Assembly: GCF_018860365.1 (NCBI RefSeq)
Contig: NZ_JAHKPO010000014.1
Coordinates: 124,001 to 188,000, forward strand
Length of the DNA: 64,000 nt
Reading direction: 5' to 3'
Source of the DNA: Arenibacter algicola
GTDB lineage: Bacteria; Bacteroidota; Bacteroidia; Flavobacteriales; Flavobacteriaceae
Shown piece by piece: positions 18,147 to 26,044 of the stretch. The notes under the pieces were generated by a model. That model was given only the letters and a program-made list of their open reading frames with translations, searched no databases and was not told the DNA's origin. A program made the position numbers and the translations under genes. The first letter of the stretch is position 1, and the number at the start of each line of letters is the position of its first letter.

Positions 18147-19253
18147 ATGCCTATTTACATGGATCGTCATGAAATTCCTAAGGAAATTACCGCGGTGCAT
18201 GTTGCACAGATGCATCGGGAAGATCTAAAAATTGAGCATCTTTACGGATGTAAGGGTATGACGTATTGGTGCGATGAGAAAAGGAGAACTGCCTTTTGTT
18301 TAATCCAAGCCCCCAATAAAAAGGCCATTCAGGATATGCATAATCATGCGCACGGAGAAGTTCCCCACAGAATTATTGAAGTGGAGAGTTCCATTGTGGA
18401 ATCGTTCTTGGGTAGAATAGAGGATCCCGAAAAATCACAAAAGACAGAGTTAAATATAATCAACGACCCGGCTTTTAGAACCATAATGGTCATTGGTTTA
18501 AGAAAAGCATCCCTTAAGGGTGTTGACCCCAGGCTTATGAATAGGGAACTCAGTGAACATAGTAAATTTATTATCGGATCTGTAGAAAAATTTTTGGGGA
18601 GGATTGTAAGGCAAAAAACAGCTTATTTTTTGTTGTCCTTTAATTCGGTTACCAATGCTGTACTTTGTGCTGTAGAGATACATTCCCATCTTAATTCCTC
18701 ATCAAAGAACCTTAATAATGGTTTTCAATTGAGCATAGGATTGAATGCTGGCGTTCCAGTGACCGAAAAGGATGGTATTTTTGAAGATACCATTAAACTT
18801 GCGGAACGGTTTTGTGAAATGGTCCACGGGAAAATTGTTATTTCCCCTGAAGTTAGGGAATTGTATGAAAGTGAAAATTTGAATGTTAAATTGAACCATA
18901 AGAGTTTTAAAACCCTAAATGTTGGAGAGGAAAAATTTATAAACCTATTAATGGATTTTACCGAGAAAGAATGGACCAATTCCGCATTTAACTCCAATGA
19001 TTTTAGTAAAAATATGGGATTCAGTAAATCCCAATTATATAGAAAAATGATTGCCCTTACAGGGAAGTCCCCCAACAACTTTATAAAAGATTACCGATTG
19101 GAAAAAGCCATGCAATTATTGGATAAAAAAGCCAATAATATTTCTGAAATTGCTTTTGGAACAGGATTTAACAGTCCGGCCTATTTCTCAAAATGTTTTA
19201 TGGATAATTTTGGAATCCTTCCGTCCAAATATATCCAAAGCTATACGGTTTAA
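18147..19253 (+). CDS. DUF4242 / cyclase-like / AraC fusion regulator
   Basis: 368 residues with three parts. Residues 1-80 match DUF4242 (SCO4226 nickel-binding type): MPIYMDRHEIP, MTYWCDEKRRTAFCLIQAP and HNHAHGEVPHRIIEV. Residues 105-250 resemble a class III nucleotide cyclase fold (GRIVRQKTAYFLLSF, LSIGLNAGVPVTEKDGIFEDTIKLAERFCEMVHGKIVIS), but the metal-binding Asp expected in the TGDGF-like position is absent, so it is probably a sensor and not an enzyme. Residues 265-368 are an AraC helix-turn-helix pair (SKSQLYRKMIALTGKSP, ISEIAFGTGFNSPAYFSKCF). It is cytosolic. It lies upstream of an exported cupin and an FAD oxidase, which it may control. Confidence 0.85.
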   Translation: MPIYMDRHEIPKEITAVHVAQMHREDLKIEHLYGCKGMTYWCDEKRRTAFCLIQAPNKKAIQDMHNHAHGEVPHRIIEVESSIVESFLGRIEDPEKSQKTELNIINDPAFRTIMVIGLRKASLKGVDPRLMNRELSEHSKFIIGSVEKFLGRIVRQKTAYFLLSFNSVTNAVLCAVEIHSHLNSSSKNLNNGFQLSIGLNAGVPVTEKDGIFEDTIKLAERFCEMVHGKIVISPEVRELYESENLNVKLNHKSFKTLNVGEEKFINLLMDFTEKEWTNSAFNSNDFSKNMGFSKSQLYRKMIALTGKSPNNFIKDYRLEKAMQLLDKKANNISEIAFGTGFNSPAYFSKCFMDNFGILPSKYIQSYTV

Positions 19254-19624
19254 ACGTTATAGTGCAAACCTGTACATGCTCAAATTTTGTAATTATTTGA
19301 ATTAAATGTAGAGGTCATTAGGTTTTACTTGCTTTAATTTTACTTTAGATAAATGGAAGTGTCCTGAAACAAATAGTGTTTGTTTCCCATTCAGGAACCT
19401 GAAACAAGTCAATAATCATTGCTACTTAGTTTTTTACCCGTATCCCCCTTGTTTAAGAATTAGATAACCGATCGCGCACTTTTTCTCAATTCCAGCTTGT
19501 CAGCCACTTGTTGTGGATGCATGTTAAACTGGAAGGTGAATTGGTTAAACTTCCAATGTTTCATTTTTAGGAGCAGTGCCTCTTATTTGATATTAACAAT
19601 TATTAATTTTAAAACATTTTAGTC
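19254..19624. other. Intergenic region with repeated motif cluster
   Basis: 371 bases without a gene. The only structure seen is the cluster of CCTGAAACAA motifs at 19363-19407, about 220 bp before the cupin ATG. Confidence 0.5.
19363..19407. promoter_or_regulatory. Direct and inverted repeats, candidate regulator site
   Basis: CCTGAAACAA occurs at 19363-19372 and again at 19398-19407, 35 bp apart on the same strand. Between them lie TTTGTTTC (19379-19386) and TTCAGG (19390-19395), the reverse complement of the same motif broken by three bases. Three related copies within 45 bp suggest a protein-binding array, plausibly for the AraC fusion encoded just upstream. Confidence 0.4.
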
Positions 19625-20107
19625 ATGAACAATACTCTAAAGTATTCCCAATTAAAAGTTGTCATTTTGGTTTTGACATTTTTTGCAAGTTTTTCCTTAT
19701 TTGGCCAAGGTGACATAAAAGAAGCAAAGGAAGCATCCTTAGTAAGGACACATGAGGATAAAGATTTACAATGGGGCCCTTGCCCATCTTTTATGCCTGA
19801 AGGCTGTACAATATCGGTATTGCACGGTGACCCTGCCAAAAGAAACTTGGATGTATTCTTTAAAGTACCTGCCGGCTATGAAATACCTGAACATTGGCAT
19901 AATTCAGCCGAGCGCATGATTCTTGTTTCTGGAGAATTGCGTGTTACCTATGAAGGCGAAAAGGAACAGATAATGAAAGTTGGCTCCTATGCCTTTGGCC
20001 CATCTACTAAACCTCATACCGCTAAATGTGGGGACAAAGATCCATGTATACTTTTTATTGCCTTTGAGGAACCTTTGGATGCTTTTCCAATGGTACTTAA
20101 AGAATAA
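19625..20107 (+). CDS. Exported cupin-domain protein
   Basis: 160 residues with a signal peptide (about 1-28, ending SLFGQG). The cupin motif 1 is IPEHWHNSAERMILVSGEL, with two His and one Glu as metal ligands, and motif 2 is FGPSTKPHTAKC. The segment also has four Cys (CPSFMPEGC and CGDKDPC) that could form disulfides in the periplasm. Cupins of this size are metal-dependent oxygenases, isomerases or ligand binders. It is followed after 55 bp by an FAD oxidase on the same strand, suggesting a shared pathway. No substrate can be read. Confidence 0.8.
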   Translation: MNNTLKYSQLKVVILVLTFFASFSLFGQGDIKEAKEASLVRTHEDKDLQWGPCPSFMPEGCTISVLHGDPAKRNLDVFFKVPAGYEIPEHWHNSAERMILVSGELRVTYEGEKEQIMKVGSYAFGPSTKPHTAKCGDKDPCILFIAFEEPLDAFPMVLKE

Positions 20108-20162
20108 TGGTAAGTACACATTAACAGAAAATAAAATAAAAAATTAATTTAAAATCAAGATT

Positions 20163-21551
20163 ATGGAAATGGTTATCGGTATGGATGCTGACCTCATAGC
20201 ATCCTTTAAAAAAGAAATAAGGGGAGAGGTAGTAATGCCTTCCGATGGCAGCTACAATAGTATCCGCAAGGTGTATAATGGTATGATCGATAAACATCCT
20301 GGCATGATCGTAAAGTGTGTGGATGTGGCCGATGTAATAGCTTCGGTAAACTTTGGCAGGGAAAACGATTTGTTGATCGCTGTTAGAGGAGGTGGACATA
20401 ATGGCGGGGGTTTGGGCTTGTGCGATGACGGTATGGTCATTGATCTATCCGGAATTAAATTTGTTCAAGTGGACACTTCCAATAATACTGTACGTGTTGG
20501 AGGGGGTAACATTTGGGGGGAAGTAGATCATGCCACACATGCCTTTGGACTGGCAATTCCGAGTGGAATGATATCTACAACAGGTGTAGGCGGTTTAACA
20601 TTGGGAGGTGGCGTGGGTTACCTTACCAGGAAATACGGACTTACCATAGACAATTTGCTGGAGGCCGATATGGTCTTGGCCGATGGTTCTTTTGTTACCG
20701 TGAACGCCAAGCAGCATCCTGATCTTTTTTGGGCCATTCGCGGGGGTGGTGGAAATTTTGGAATTGTAACTTCATTTAAGTTTCAGGCCCATCCTTTAAA
20801 AACGGTTATTGGTGGACCTACTTTATGGCCCATTGAACAAACTGAAGAAATTATGGCTTGGTATGATGAATTTATACATAAAGCCCCGGAAGACTTAAAT
20901 GGTTTTATTGCAACTATGGTTATTCCCGGCCCACCATTTCCCGAACATTTGCACAATAAGCAATTCTGTGGAATTGTATGGTGCTATACTGGTCATTCAG
21001 ATAAATTTGAAGAAATCTTTAAACCTGTATTGGATAAAAAACCCTTGTTCCAACATGTTGGTGAAATGCCCTATCCTTCAATTCAAACAATGTTCGATGG
21101 ATTATTGCCTCCTGGATTGCAATGGTATTGGAGGGCCGACTTTTTCAATAAGTTAGGAACAGAAATTAGGTCGGCCCATTTAAAATATGGTTCAAAAATC
21201 CCGACACCGCTTTCGCAAATGCATTTATATCCCATTAGTGGAGCTGCAGGCAGGGTAGGGAATACTGATACTCCATGGGCCTATAGGGATGCAAAATATG
21301 CAGGGGTTATTGTAGGCGTAGATCCAGATGCCGCCAATGCAGGAAAAATAACCAATTGGTGTAAAGATTATTACAATGAATTGCACCCACACTCCTCTGG
21401 GGGAGCTTATTCCAATTTTATGATGAATGAAGGTCAGGAACGGGTAAAAGCAAGCTATAAGCATAACTACCAGCGATTGGCCCATATAAAAAAACATCAT
21501 GACCCTAATAACTTGTTTAGGGTAAATCAGAATATCCTTCCTAGTAGCTAG
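20163..21551 (+). CDS. FAD-linked oxidase (berberine-bridge/VAO family)
   Basis: 462 residues. The FAD-binding PCMH domain is seen in VRGGGHNGGGLG, with H79 the likely covalent flavin attachment site, in TTGVGGLTLGGGVGYLTRKYGLTIDNLL, and in DLFWAIRGGGGNFGIVTSF. The C-terminal berberine-like motif is YSNFMM...NLFRVNQNI. A Cys for bicovalent attachment is not evident in the VGGLTLGGG region, so single attachment is more likely. Such oxidases use oxygen to oxidise sugars, alcohols or aromatic lactones. No signal peptide is present, although the cupin before it is exported. The next gene is convergent. Confidence 0.88.
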   Translation: MEMVIGMDADLIASFKKEIRGEVVMPSDGSYNSIRKVYNGMIDKHPGMIVKCVDVADVIASVNFGRENDLLIAVRGGGHNGGGLGLCDDGMVIDLSGIKFVQVDTSNNTVRVGGGNIWGEVDHATHAFGLAIPSGMISTTGVGGLTLGGGVGYLTRKYGLTIDNLLEADMVLADGSFVTVNAKQHPDLFWAIRGGGGNFGIVTSFKFQAHPLKTVIGGPTLWPIEQTEEIMAWYDEFIHKAPEDLNGFIATMVIPGPPFPEHLHNKQFCGIVWCYTGHSDKFEEIFKPVLDKKPLFQHVGEMPYPSIQTMFDGLLPPGLQWYWRADFFNKLGTEIRSAHLKYGSKIPTPLSQMHLYPISGAAGRVGNTDTPWAYRDAKYAGVIVGVDPDAANAGKITNWCKDYYNELHPHSSGGAYSNFMMNEGQERVKASYKHNYQRLAHIKKHHDPNNLFRVNQNILPSS

Positions 21552-21562
21552 GGGTCAGGGAA

Positions 21563-21600
21563 CATTGTTGGCAAGCCAATTAGATAGCTTGCCAACAATG
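21563..21600. terminator. Perfect 14-bp inverted repeat between convergent genes
   Basis: The arms CATTGTTGGCAAGC and GCTTGCCAACAATG flank a 10-nt loop. It lies 11 bp after the oxidase stop and 28 bp before the convergent dioxygenase stop. It has no U-tract on either side, so it may act as a stabilising 3' hairpin or a factor-dependent terminator. Confidence 0.5.
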
Positions 21601-21628
21601 ATATATCCTATCGAGGTCTTAAAGTCCA

Positions 21629-22366
21629 CTAAACATCCAAAATTTTTAGGGCTTCTTTACCTACACGTTGTTTGGTTTCCTCGGTAATATATTTTTTTTG
21701 ATCTATCTGTTGAGGTTGGTCGGAGGTACAAAAATAACTGTGTATACTTCTTCTTGGCTTGTCAGTAAGGTTGGTAGTTCCTCCATGCCAGGCGTGTGAG
21801 TTAAAAATAAAAACAGATCCTGCCGGTGCTGTGATGATTATTTCATCAGGATGGGGAAGGCTGGGATCCTTAATTTTTTCTTGGGGAGATATTCCAAGTT
21901 TGTGGGTGCCGGGCACGATACGTGTAGCCCCATTGTTTTCTGTAAAGTCATCCAATAACCAAATGGAATTGCAGACTTTGTAGACCCCTTCCACCATTTT
22001 ATTGCCCCAATCTACATGTAAATTCTGATGTCCAAGACCGGGTTTTGCAGCCCTGTAGTTTAGGGAGGATAATTTAAAGGATGGGCCTAGTACGGCGGCA
22101 ATGCCGGCCAGTACCCTGGGATGTGTGTAAAAAATATCAAAAACGTCCCCTTTGTTAACCAGATCGGCCAAGCGATCGGCACCCTCTTCCTTGGGATGCC
22201 TTATATATTTGGATTCGGCCAATTCCGATCCGGCAGCCTGACCTTCATTCAGCATTATGGCATCAATCCTGTCGTTTATGGCTTTTACCTGTGCATCCGT
22301 CAATAGTTTGCCCAGGGATAAATAACCCTTATTTTCCAAAATTTCAATTTCCTCCTTTGTGAGCAT
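21629..22366 (-). CDS. Phytanoyl-CoA dioxygenase (PhyH) family, Fe(II)/2-oxoglutarate enzyme
   Basis: 245 residues. The iron triad is H117-x-D119 (LHVDWGN) and H194 (WHGGTT), with an Arg in DKPRRSIHSYF likely binding 2-oxoglutarate. NNGATRIVPGTHK is typical of PhyH. It should hydroxylate a small molecule using oxygen and 2-oxoglutarate in the cytosol; bacterial members act on varied substrates, so the name does not imply phytanate. It lies 76 bp downstream of a DUF2784 gene on the same strand, and the two may be cotranscribed. Confidence 0.88.
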   Translation of the reverse strand: MLTKEEIEILENKGYLSLGKLLTDAQVKAINDRIDAIMLNEGQAAGSELAESKYIRHPKEEGADRLADLVNKGDVFDIFYTHPRVLAGIAAVLGPSFKLSSLNYRAAKPGLGHQNLHVDWGNKMVEGVYKVCNSIWLLDDFTENNGATRIVPGTHKLGISPQEKIKDPSLPHPDEIIITAPAGSVFIFNSHAWHGGTTNLTDKPRRSIHSYFCTSDQPQQIDQKKYITEETKQRVGKEALKILDV

Positions 22367-22442
22367 GCTTAAGTATATTAATAAATGATTTCAAGCTAAA
22401 AAAGATACGATATAATTGTCTTAAATATATTTTTTGCCACAT

Positions 22443-22835
22443 TTAACGGGGTTTTCTCCTTGTCCTTGGTAATACAAGGTTGACCCAAACCGAACATAAT
22501 AATGCCAAGATAGCCAAGCTAAGGGTGTAAAAATCTATCAATTCTGTATTGGGCAACCAGCCAGTTATTTTTTTAATCAAAAAACCAATATAGCTATTTG
22601 GTAGATTGTGTTCGCCCAATCGTCCAAGGACCTCATAATGCCAATCGGTTAAAAAGCAATAGCCCCAACCTTTCCAAATCCCCAACAAACCCCAAGACCC
22701 AAAGGTTAAAAGCAAGGTGATAAGATTAAGTTTTTGTGTACGTTTTAATATCCATCCAAACAAATTAAAAATAATGAGAACCGTATGAAAAACATAGAAA
22801 AAAATATTGGCTATTCTTAAAAATGCATCGTCCAT
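22443..22835 (-). CDS. DUF2784 membrane protein
   Basis: 130 residues from the ATG at 22835; a further upstream start at 22871 would add 12 polar residues. It has three or four membrane segments. The motifs HTVLIIFNLFGWI, WGYCFLTDWHYEVLGRLG and PNSYIGFLIKKITG are those of DUF2784. The family has no known function. The protein ends with a basic tail (RTRRKPR). It is divergent from the AraC/TPR gene at 23021. Confidence 0.8.
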   Translation of the reverse strand: MDDAFLRIANIFFYVFHTVLIIFNLFGWILKRTQKLNLITLLLTFGSWGLLGIWKGWGYCFLTDWHYEVLGRLGEHNLPNSYIGFLIKKITGWLPNTELIDFYTLSLAILALLCSVWVNLVLPRTRRKPR

Positions 22836-23020
22836 TATGTAGAAGGATTGGTTTTTCTGAAAAGATAGCAATTTTATCCTGCCCTAACGATTTTGTGGAA
22901 TTCGAGGAAAAGTAGTATGCCAGGGTGTGCTTAAAATATTATTAATCAGTTTATTATAATTAATATTTCGTAACTTTAAAAGAGTGCCATTTCCCCCCTG
23001 AATTATTAACCTAATATTTT

Positions 23021-24964
23021 ATGGGTAATTCAGATTCAAAGAGTCAAGACGATCGTTTTCTTCAAAAATTGACTGAAATTATTCGTAATAATTTCGATAA
23101 CGAACAATTTGGAGTTAAGGAAGCAGCCCGTATCTATGGGGTGAGTCGCTCGCATATGCACAGGCGTTTAAAGAAGCTAACAGGCAAATCCGTTAGTCAG
23201 TTTATTCGCGAATTGAGGCTTGAAAAGTCTATGGAGCTGCTCCAAAAAGATATGGCTACGGTTTCTGAAATTGCTTATTCCGTAGGTTTTCACAGCCCCA
23301 CCTATTTTAATACTTGCTTTAAGGAGTATTTTGGTTTTACTCCTGGGGAAGCCAAGATTCGTGAACACCTGCAGCAAGAACGCCCGAAGTTTGAAAAATC
23401 CGGTAATCAAAAGATGAAGTTTACCTTAGCTTCGGTAATTCTCTTTCTAATACTTCTATATGGCTATTTTCAGTATAATAGTCTTTGGACAAAACCTCCA
23501 ATTGATACTCCCACAACTTCTTCAATGCCTTCCAGCCACAGTACCAAGTCCATTGTGGTATTGCCCCTAAAGAATTGGAGTGGGGACCCCAAATTGGAAT
23601 ACATAAGTGATGGGATGACCGATGCCGTAATCAGCAGAATTTCTGAAATTAAGGAAATGGATAAGGTAGTTCCTTTTACGTCCAGTCTCCAATTTAAGAA
23701 CAGCGAAAAAAGTTTGCCCGAATTGGCAAAGGCACTTAAAGTGTTTTACATTCTTGAAGGAAACTTTCAAAAACAGGGTAATCTGTTTAAAATAAATCTC
23801 CGATTAAATGATGGTCCTTTGAATAAACTACTATGGTCCGGCTCTTATTCTGGAGAATGGAAGGCGAATGAAATATTCGAAATTCAATCGAAGGTTGCGG
23901 AAAAGGTTGCCACTATAATGAATGTGAAACTTACTGAAAAGGACTATGATGCCTTTAAAGGCATACCAACAAAAAATGAAGAAGCCTATAATTATTATCT
24001 CTTGGCCAAATATCAAAACAATAAATTTAATCAGTCATCATTCAAAAATGCAATACCCTTATATGAAAAGGCCTTGGACTTGGATTCAACTTTTATTGAA
24101 CCCTATCTTGGCCTGGCCGATATTTATGTTACAGGTGGAGCTGTTTGGGGTATGTATGGTGAGCAGGAAGCATGGAGAAATGCCAAATATTATTTGGAAA
24201 AGGCTTCGTTAATTGATGGCGATAATATACAGTTGTCCGATCAATTGCATATTGGTAAATTTTATTTTGATTGGAATTTTGAGGCCGTGGAGCAATATGT
24301 AGCAGAAACCTCTGCCCGTTTAGGGGCTGATAATTGGAACGAATATCTCTTTGTTGATTATTACCTTAAGACCGGCAAATATTCATATGCCCTATCGGAA
24401 TTAAATAAGCTTATTTTGGAAGATCCATCCTATGGGTGGTTATTTGCTATTAGGGCCTCAGTGATATTTTTCGTTTCTTCCAGTGAGGAGGCAAAAGAAG
24501 ATTTAGAGCAATATGATCCGCTGTTTATGGATGATATGTTCTATCTAAGGGAAGCGGCCAAGTGGTATTATTATTTTGGAGCATACGATGCCTCTAAAGA
24601 AAAACTGGAGCAATTGATGAATAATTTTACAGACCGTCCGCCTATTGTAGTTTGGCTTAATGCATTACATTATGAAATGGCCAATAATAGAGATGGTGTT
24701 CAAGAAAGTCTCACCACCTTGCAGAAACAATTCAAAGAAGGTTCTTCCGGCAGTCCGGCCTGGTTTATGGCACTTTATTACTGTCATATCCAAAATAGGA
24801 AGGAAGTTTTCAATTGGCTTCAAAAATCCTATAAAAGCCACGAGGTAGAAATGACTTGGTTACGCGCCGAACCTTTACTGGCACCCTATCGGCAGGACCC
24901 CATGTATTTGGACTTGTATAAGAAAATGAAGTTTCCCGTACCTCCACTTACTATTCCGGATTGA
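23021..24964 (+). CDS. Transmembrane AraC regulator with TolB-like and TPR sensor region
   Basis: 647 residues. An AraC helix-turn-helix pair sits at the N-terminus (about 15-115: VSRSHMHRRLKKLTGKSVSQFIRELRLEKS, then VSEIAYSVGFHSPTYFNTCFKEYFGFTP). One membrane helix follows (about 131-150, FTLASVILFLILLYGYFQY). The outer part begins with a TolB/adenylate-cyclase-associated N-terminal-like domain (IVVLPLKNWSGDPKLEYISDGMTDAVISRIS) and ends with TPR-like helices (AKYQNN...YEKALDLDSTFIEPYLGLADIY). The layout implies a one-component signal protein: a periplasmic sensor that controls DNA binding in the cytosol. Its targets are unknown. Confidence 0.87.
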   Translation: MGNSDSKSQDDRFLQKLTEIIRNNFDNEQFGVKEAARIYGVSRSHMHRRLKKLTGKSVSQFIRELRLEKSMELLQKDMATVSEIAYSVGFHSPTYFNTCFKEYFGFTPGEAKIREHLQQERPKFEKSGNQKMKFTLASVILFLILLYGYFQYNSLWTKPPIDTPTTSSMPSSHSTKSIVVLPLKNWSGDPKLEYISDGMTDAVISRISEIKEMDKVVPFTSSLQFKNSEKSLPELAKALKVFYILEGNFQKQGNLFKINLRLNDGPLNKLLWSGSYSGEWKANEIFEIQSKVAEKVATIMNVKLTEKDYDAFKGIPTKNEEAYNYYLLAKYQNNKFNQSSFKNAIPLYEKALDLDSTFIEPYLGLADIYVTGGAVWGMYGEQEAWRNAKYYLEKASLIDGDNIQLSDQLHIGKFYFDWNFEAVEQYVAETSARLGADNWNEYLFVDYYLKTGKYSYALSELNKLILEDPSYGWLFAIRASVIFFVSSSEEAKEDLEQYDPLFMDDMFYLREAAKWYYYFGAYDASKEKLEQLMNNFTDRPPIVVWLNALHYEMANNRDGVQESLTTLQKQFKEGSSGSPAWFMALYYCHIQNRKEVFNWLQKSYKSHEVEMTWLRAEPLLAPYRQDPMYLDLYKKMKFPVPPLTIPD

Positions 24965-25145
24965 GGCTATTGCGACTACAGGTCTTTTTTTCTTTAAATT
25001 CAACATAACTGTAAGGCTTTAACTCATTAGTTAATTACTTCAAAAATAAGTTATAAGTAAAGTGTATATAATTGTTATGTATTGATTAACAACTAATTAT
25101 ATCTTCGGGTTGCAATGAATTAATAACAATTTAAACCACCTTATC

Positions 25146-25658
25146 ATGAAACAATTTGTAACATTATTGATTTTTTTAGGTCTTACATGCTTCGTCTTTG
25201 CACAGGAAGAGCATGACGGAATAACCGCTGTAACCTTGGATGCCATAACGGTTTCACCAGTTAATGTAGATTATTTGCAGAAAGTAAATGATGGTAATAC
25301 TCCGGAAGTGGTCCAGGAATTACAATACAAAGCTGCCAACTTTGATGTAACCTCTTTGAATGAATACGATAAAAAGGACATCCATACTTTCGATGTTGTC
25401 TTTAAAGCAAGTAACGGGGATATAATTGCTTCTTATACCGCAGATGGTTCAATAGTAACAGCCTTTGAGAATTTTGAGGATATTGTACTTCCAATGACCG
25501 TCCGAAAAATGGTATTTGATGGAAATGACGGATGGAAAATGGAGAAGAACCGCTACATATGTGTATTTTCCGAGGATAACTTGACAAAAAAACAGTACAA
25601 AGTTACTTTGACCGACGGAAATCAGAAGAAGAAAATGACTTTCGACTTTGATGAATAG
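25146..25658 (+). CDS. Exported hypothetical protein
   Basis: 170 residues. A signal peptide is clear (MKQFVTLLIFLGLTCFVFA). The mature part is acidic and rich in beta strands, for example FDVVFKASNGDIIASYTADGSIV and KKQYKVTLTDGNQKKKM. This vaguely recalls the small PepSY-like periplasmic proteins of flavobacteria, but I do not recognise a family with confidence. It is a single gene ended by the strong hairpin at 25685, so it is probably its own transcript. Confidence 0.75.
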   Translation: MKQFVTLLIFLGLTCFVFAQEEHDGITAVTLDAITVSPVNVDYLQKVNDGNTPEVVQELQYKAANFDVTSLNEYDKKDIHTFDVVFKASNGDIIASYTADGSIVTAFENFEDIVLPMTVRKMVFDGNDGWKMEKNRYICVFSEDNLTKKQYKVTLTDGNQKKKMTFDFDE

Positions 25659-25684
25659 GGATATTTATGCTTCGATAATTTTGT

Positions 25685-25713
25685 AGCCTTACTCCTCCGG
25701 TAAGGCTTTTTTT
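25685..25713 (+). terminator. Rho-independent terminator
   Basis: The arms AGCCTTAC and GTAAGGCT (8 bp, perfect) flank a 7-nt loop and are followed by seven T. It ends the hypothetical-protein gene. Confidence 0.85.
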
Positions 25714-25911
25714 AGGGTGATATCCGAGTATTAAATCCATTAATAAAGGTCATTGAATTTACCTACTAAATTGCGCAATCAGCTAAGTAAAATTCCGTAC
25801 CTTTAGTAGAGTTAAGCACTAAATAGGAAATGAAATATTGGCTTTATCTAAAAGTGCTTCCACTCATTGTCTAAGCTGAAAAAATGGTCTATTTTTTAAA
25901 ACACCATATAT

Positions 25912-26016
25912 ATGATGCGCAATGAAGATCTTTCCAAACTTCGTGGATTGGACGCCCTTGAATCAGCATCAATAGTGAATTCTTATGGTGACTGGTTTTA
26001 TAACGAATTCATATAG
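25912..26016 (+). other. Small 34-residue ORF, gene or remnant
   Basis: It starts ATGATG and reads MMRNEDLSKLRGLDALES, ending in DWFYNEFI before a TAG. The composition looks protein-like and it lies 29 bp before the TPR lipoprotein start. It could be a small protein, a leader peptide or a remnant of a larger enzyme. I cannot tell. Confidence 0.2.
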
Positions 26017-26044
26017 CAATGGAACAAACTTAAACCTCGAAATT

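Larger units (their letters stand above)
25659..26044. other. Intergenic region with terminator and a tiny ORF
   Basis: 386 bases containing the terminator at 25685-25713 and a 34-codon reading frame at 25912-26016. Nothing else was found. Confidence 0.5.

Noticed and set aside
18147..19253. Active nucleotide cyclase
   Set aside because: The Asp of the cyclase TGDGF-type motif is missing (RQKTAYFLL at that position), so catalysis is unlikely.
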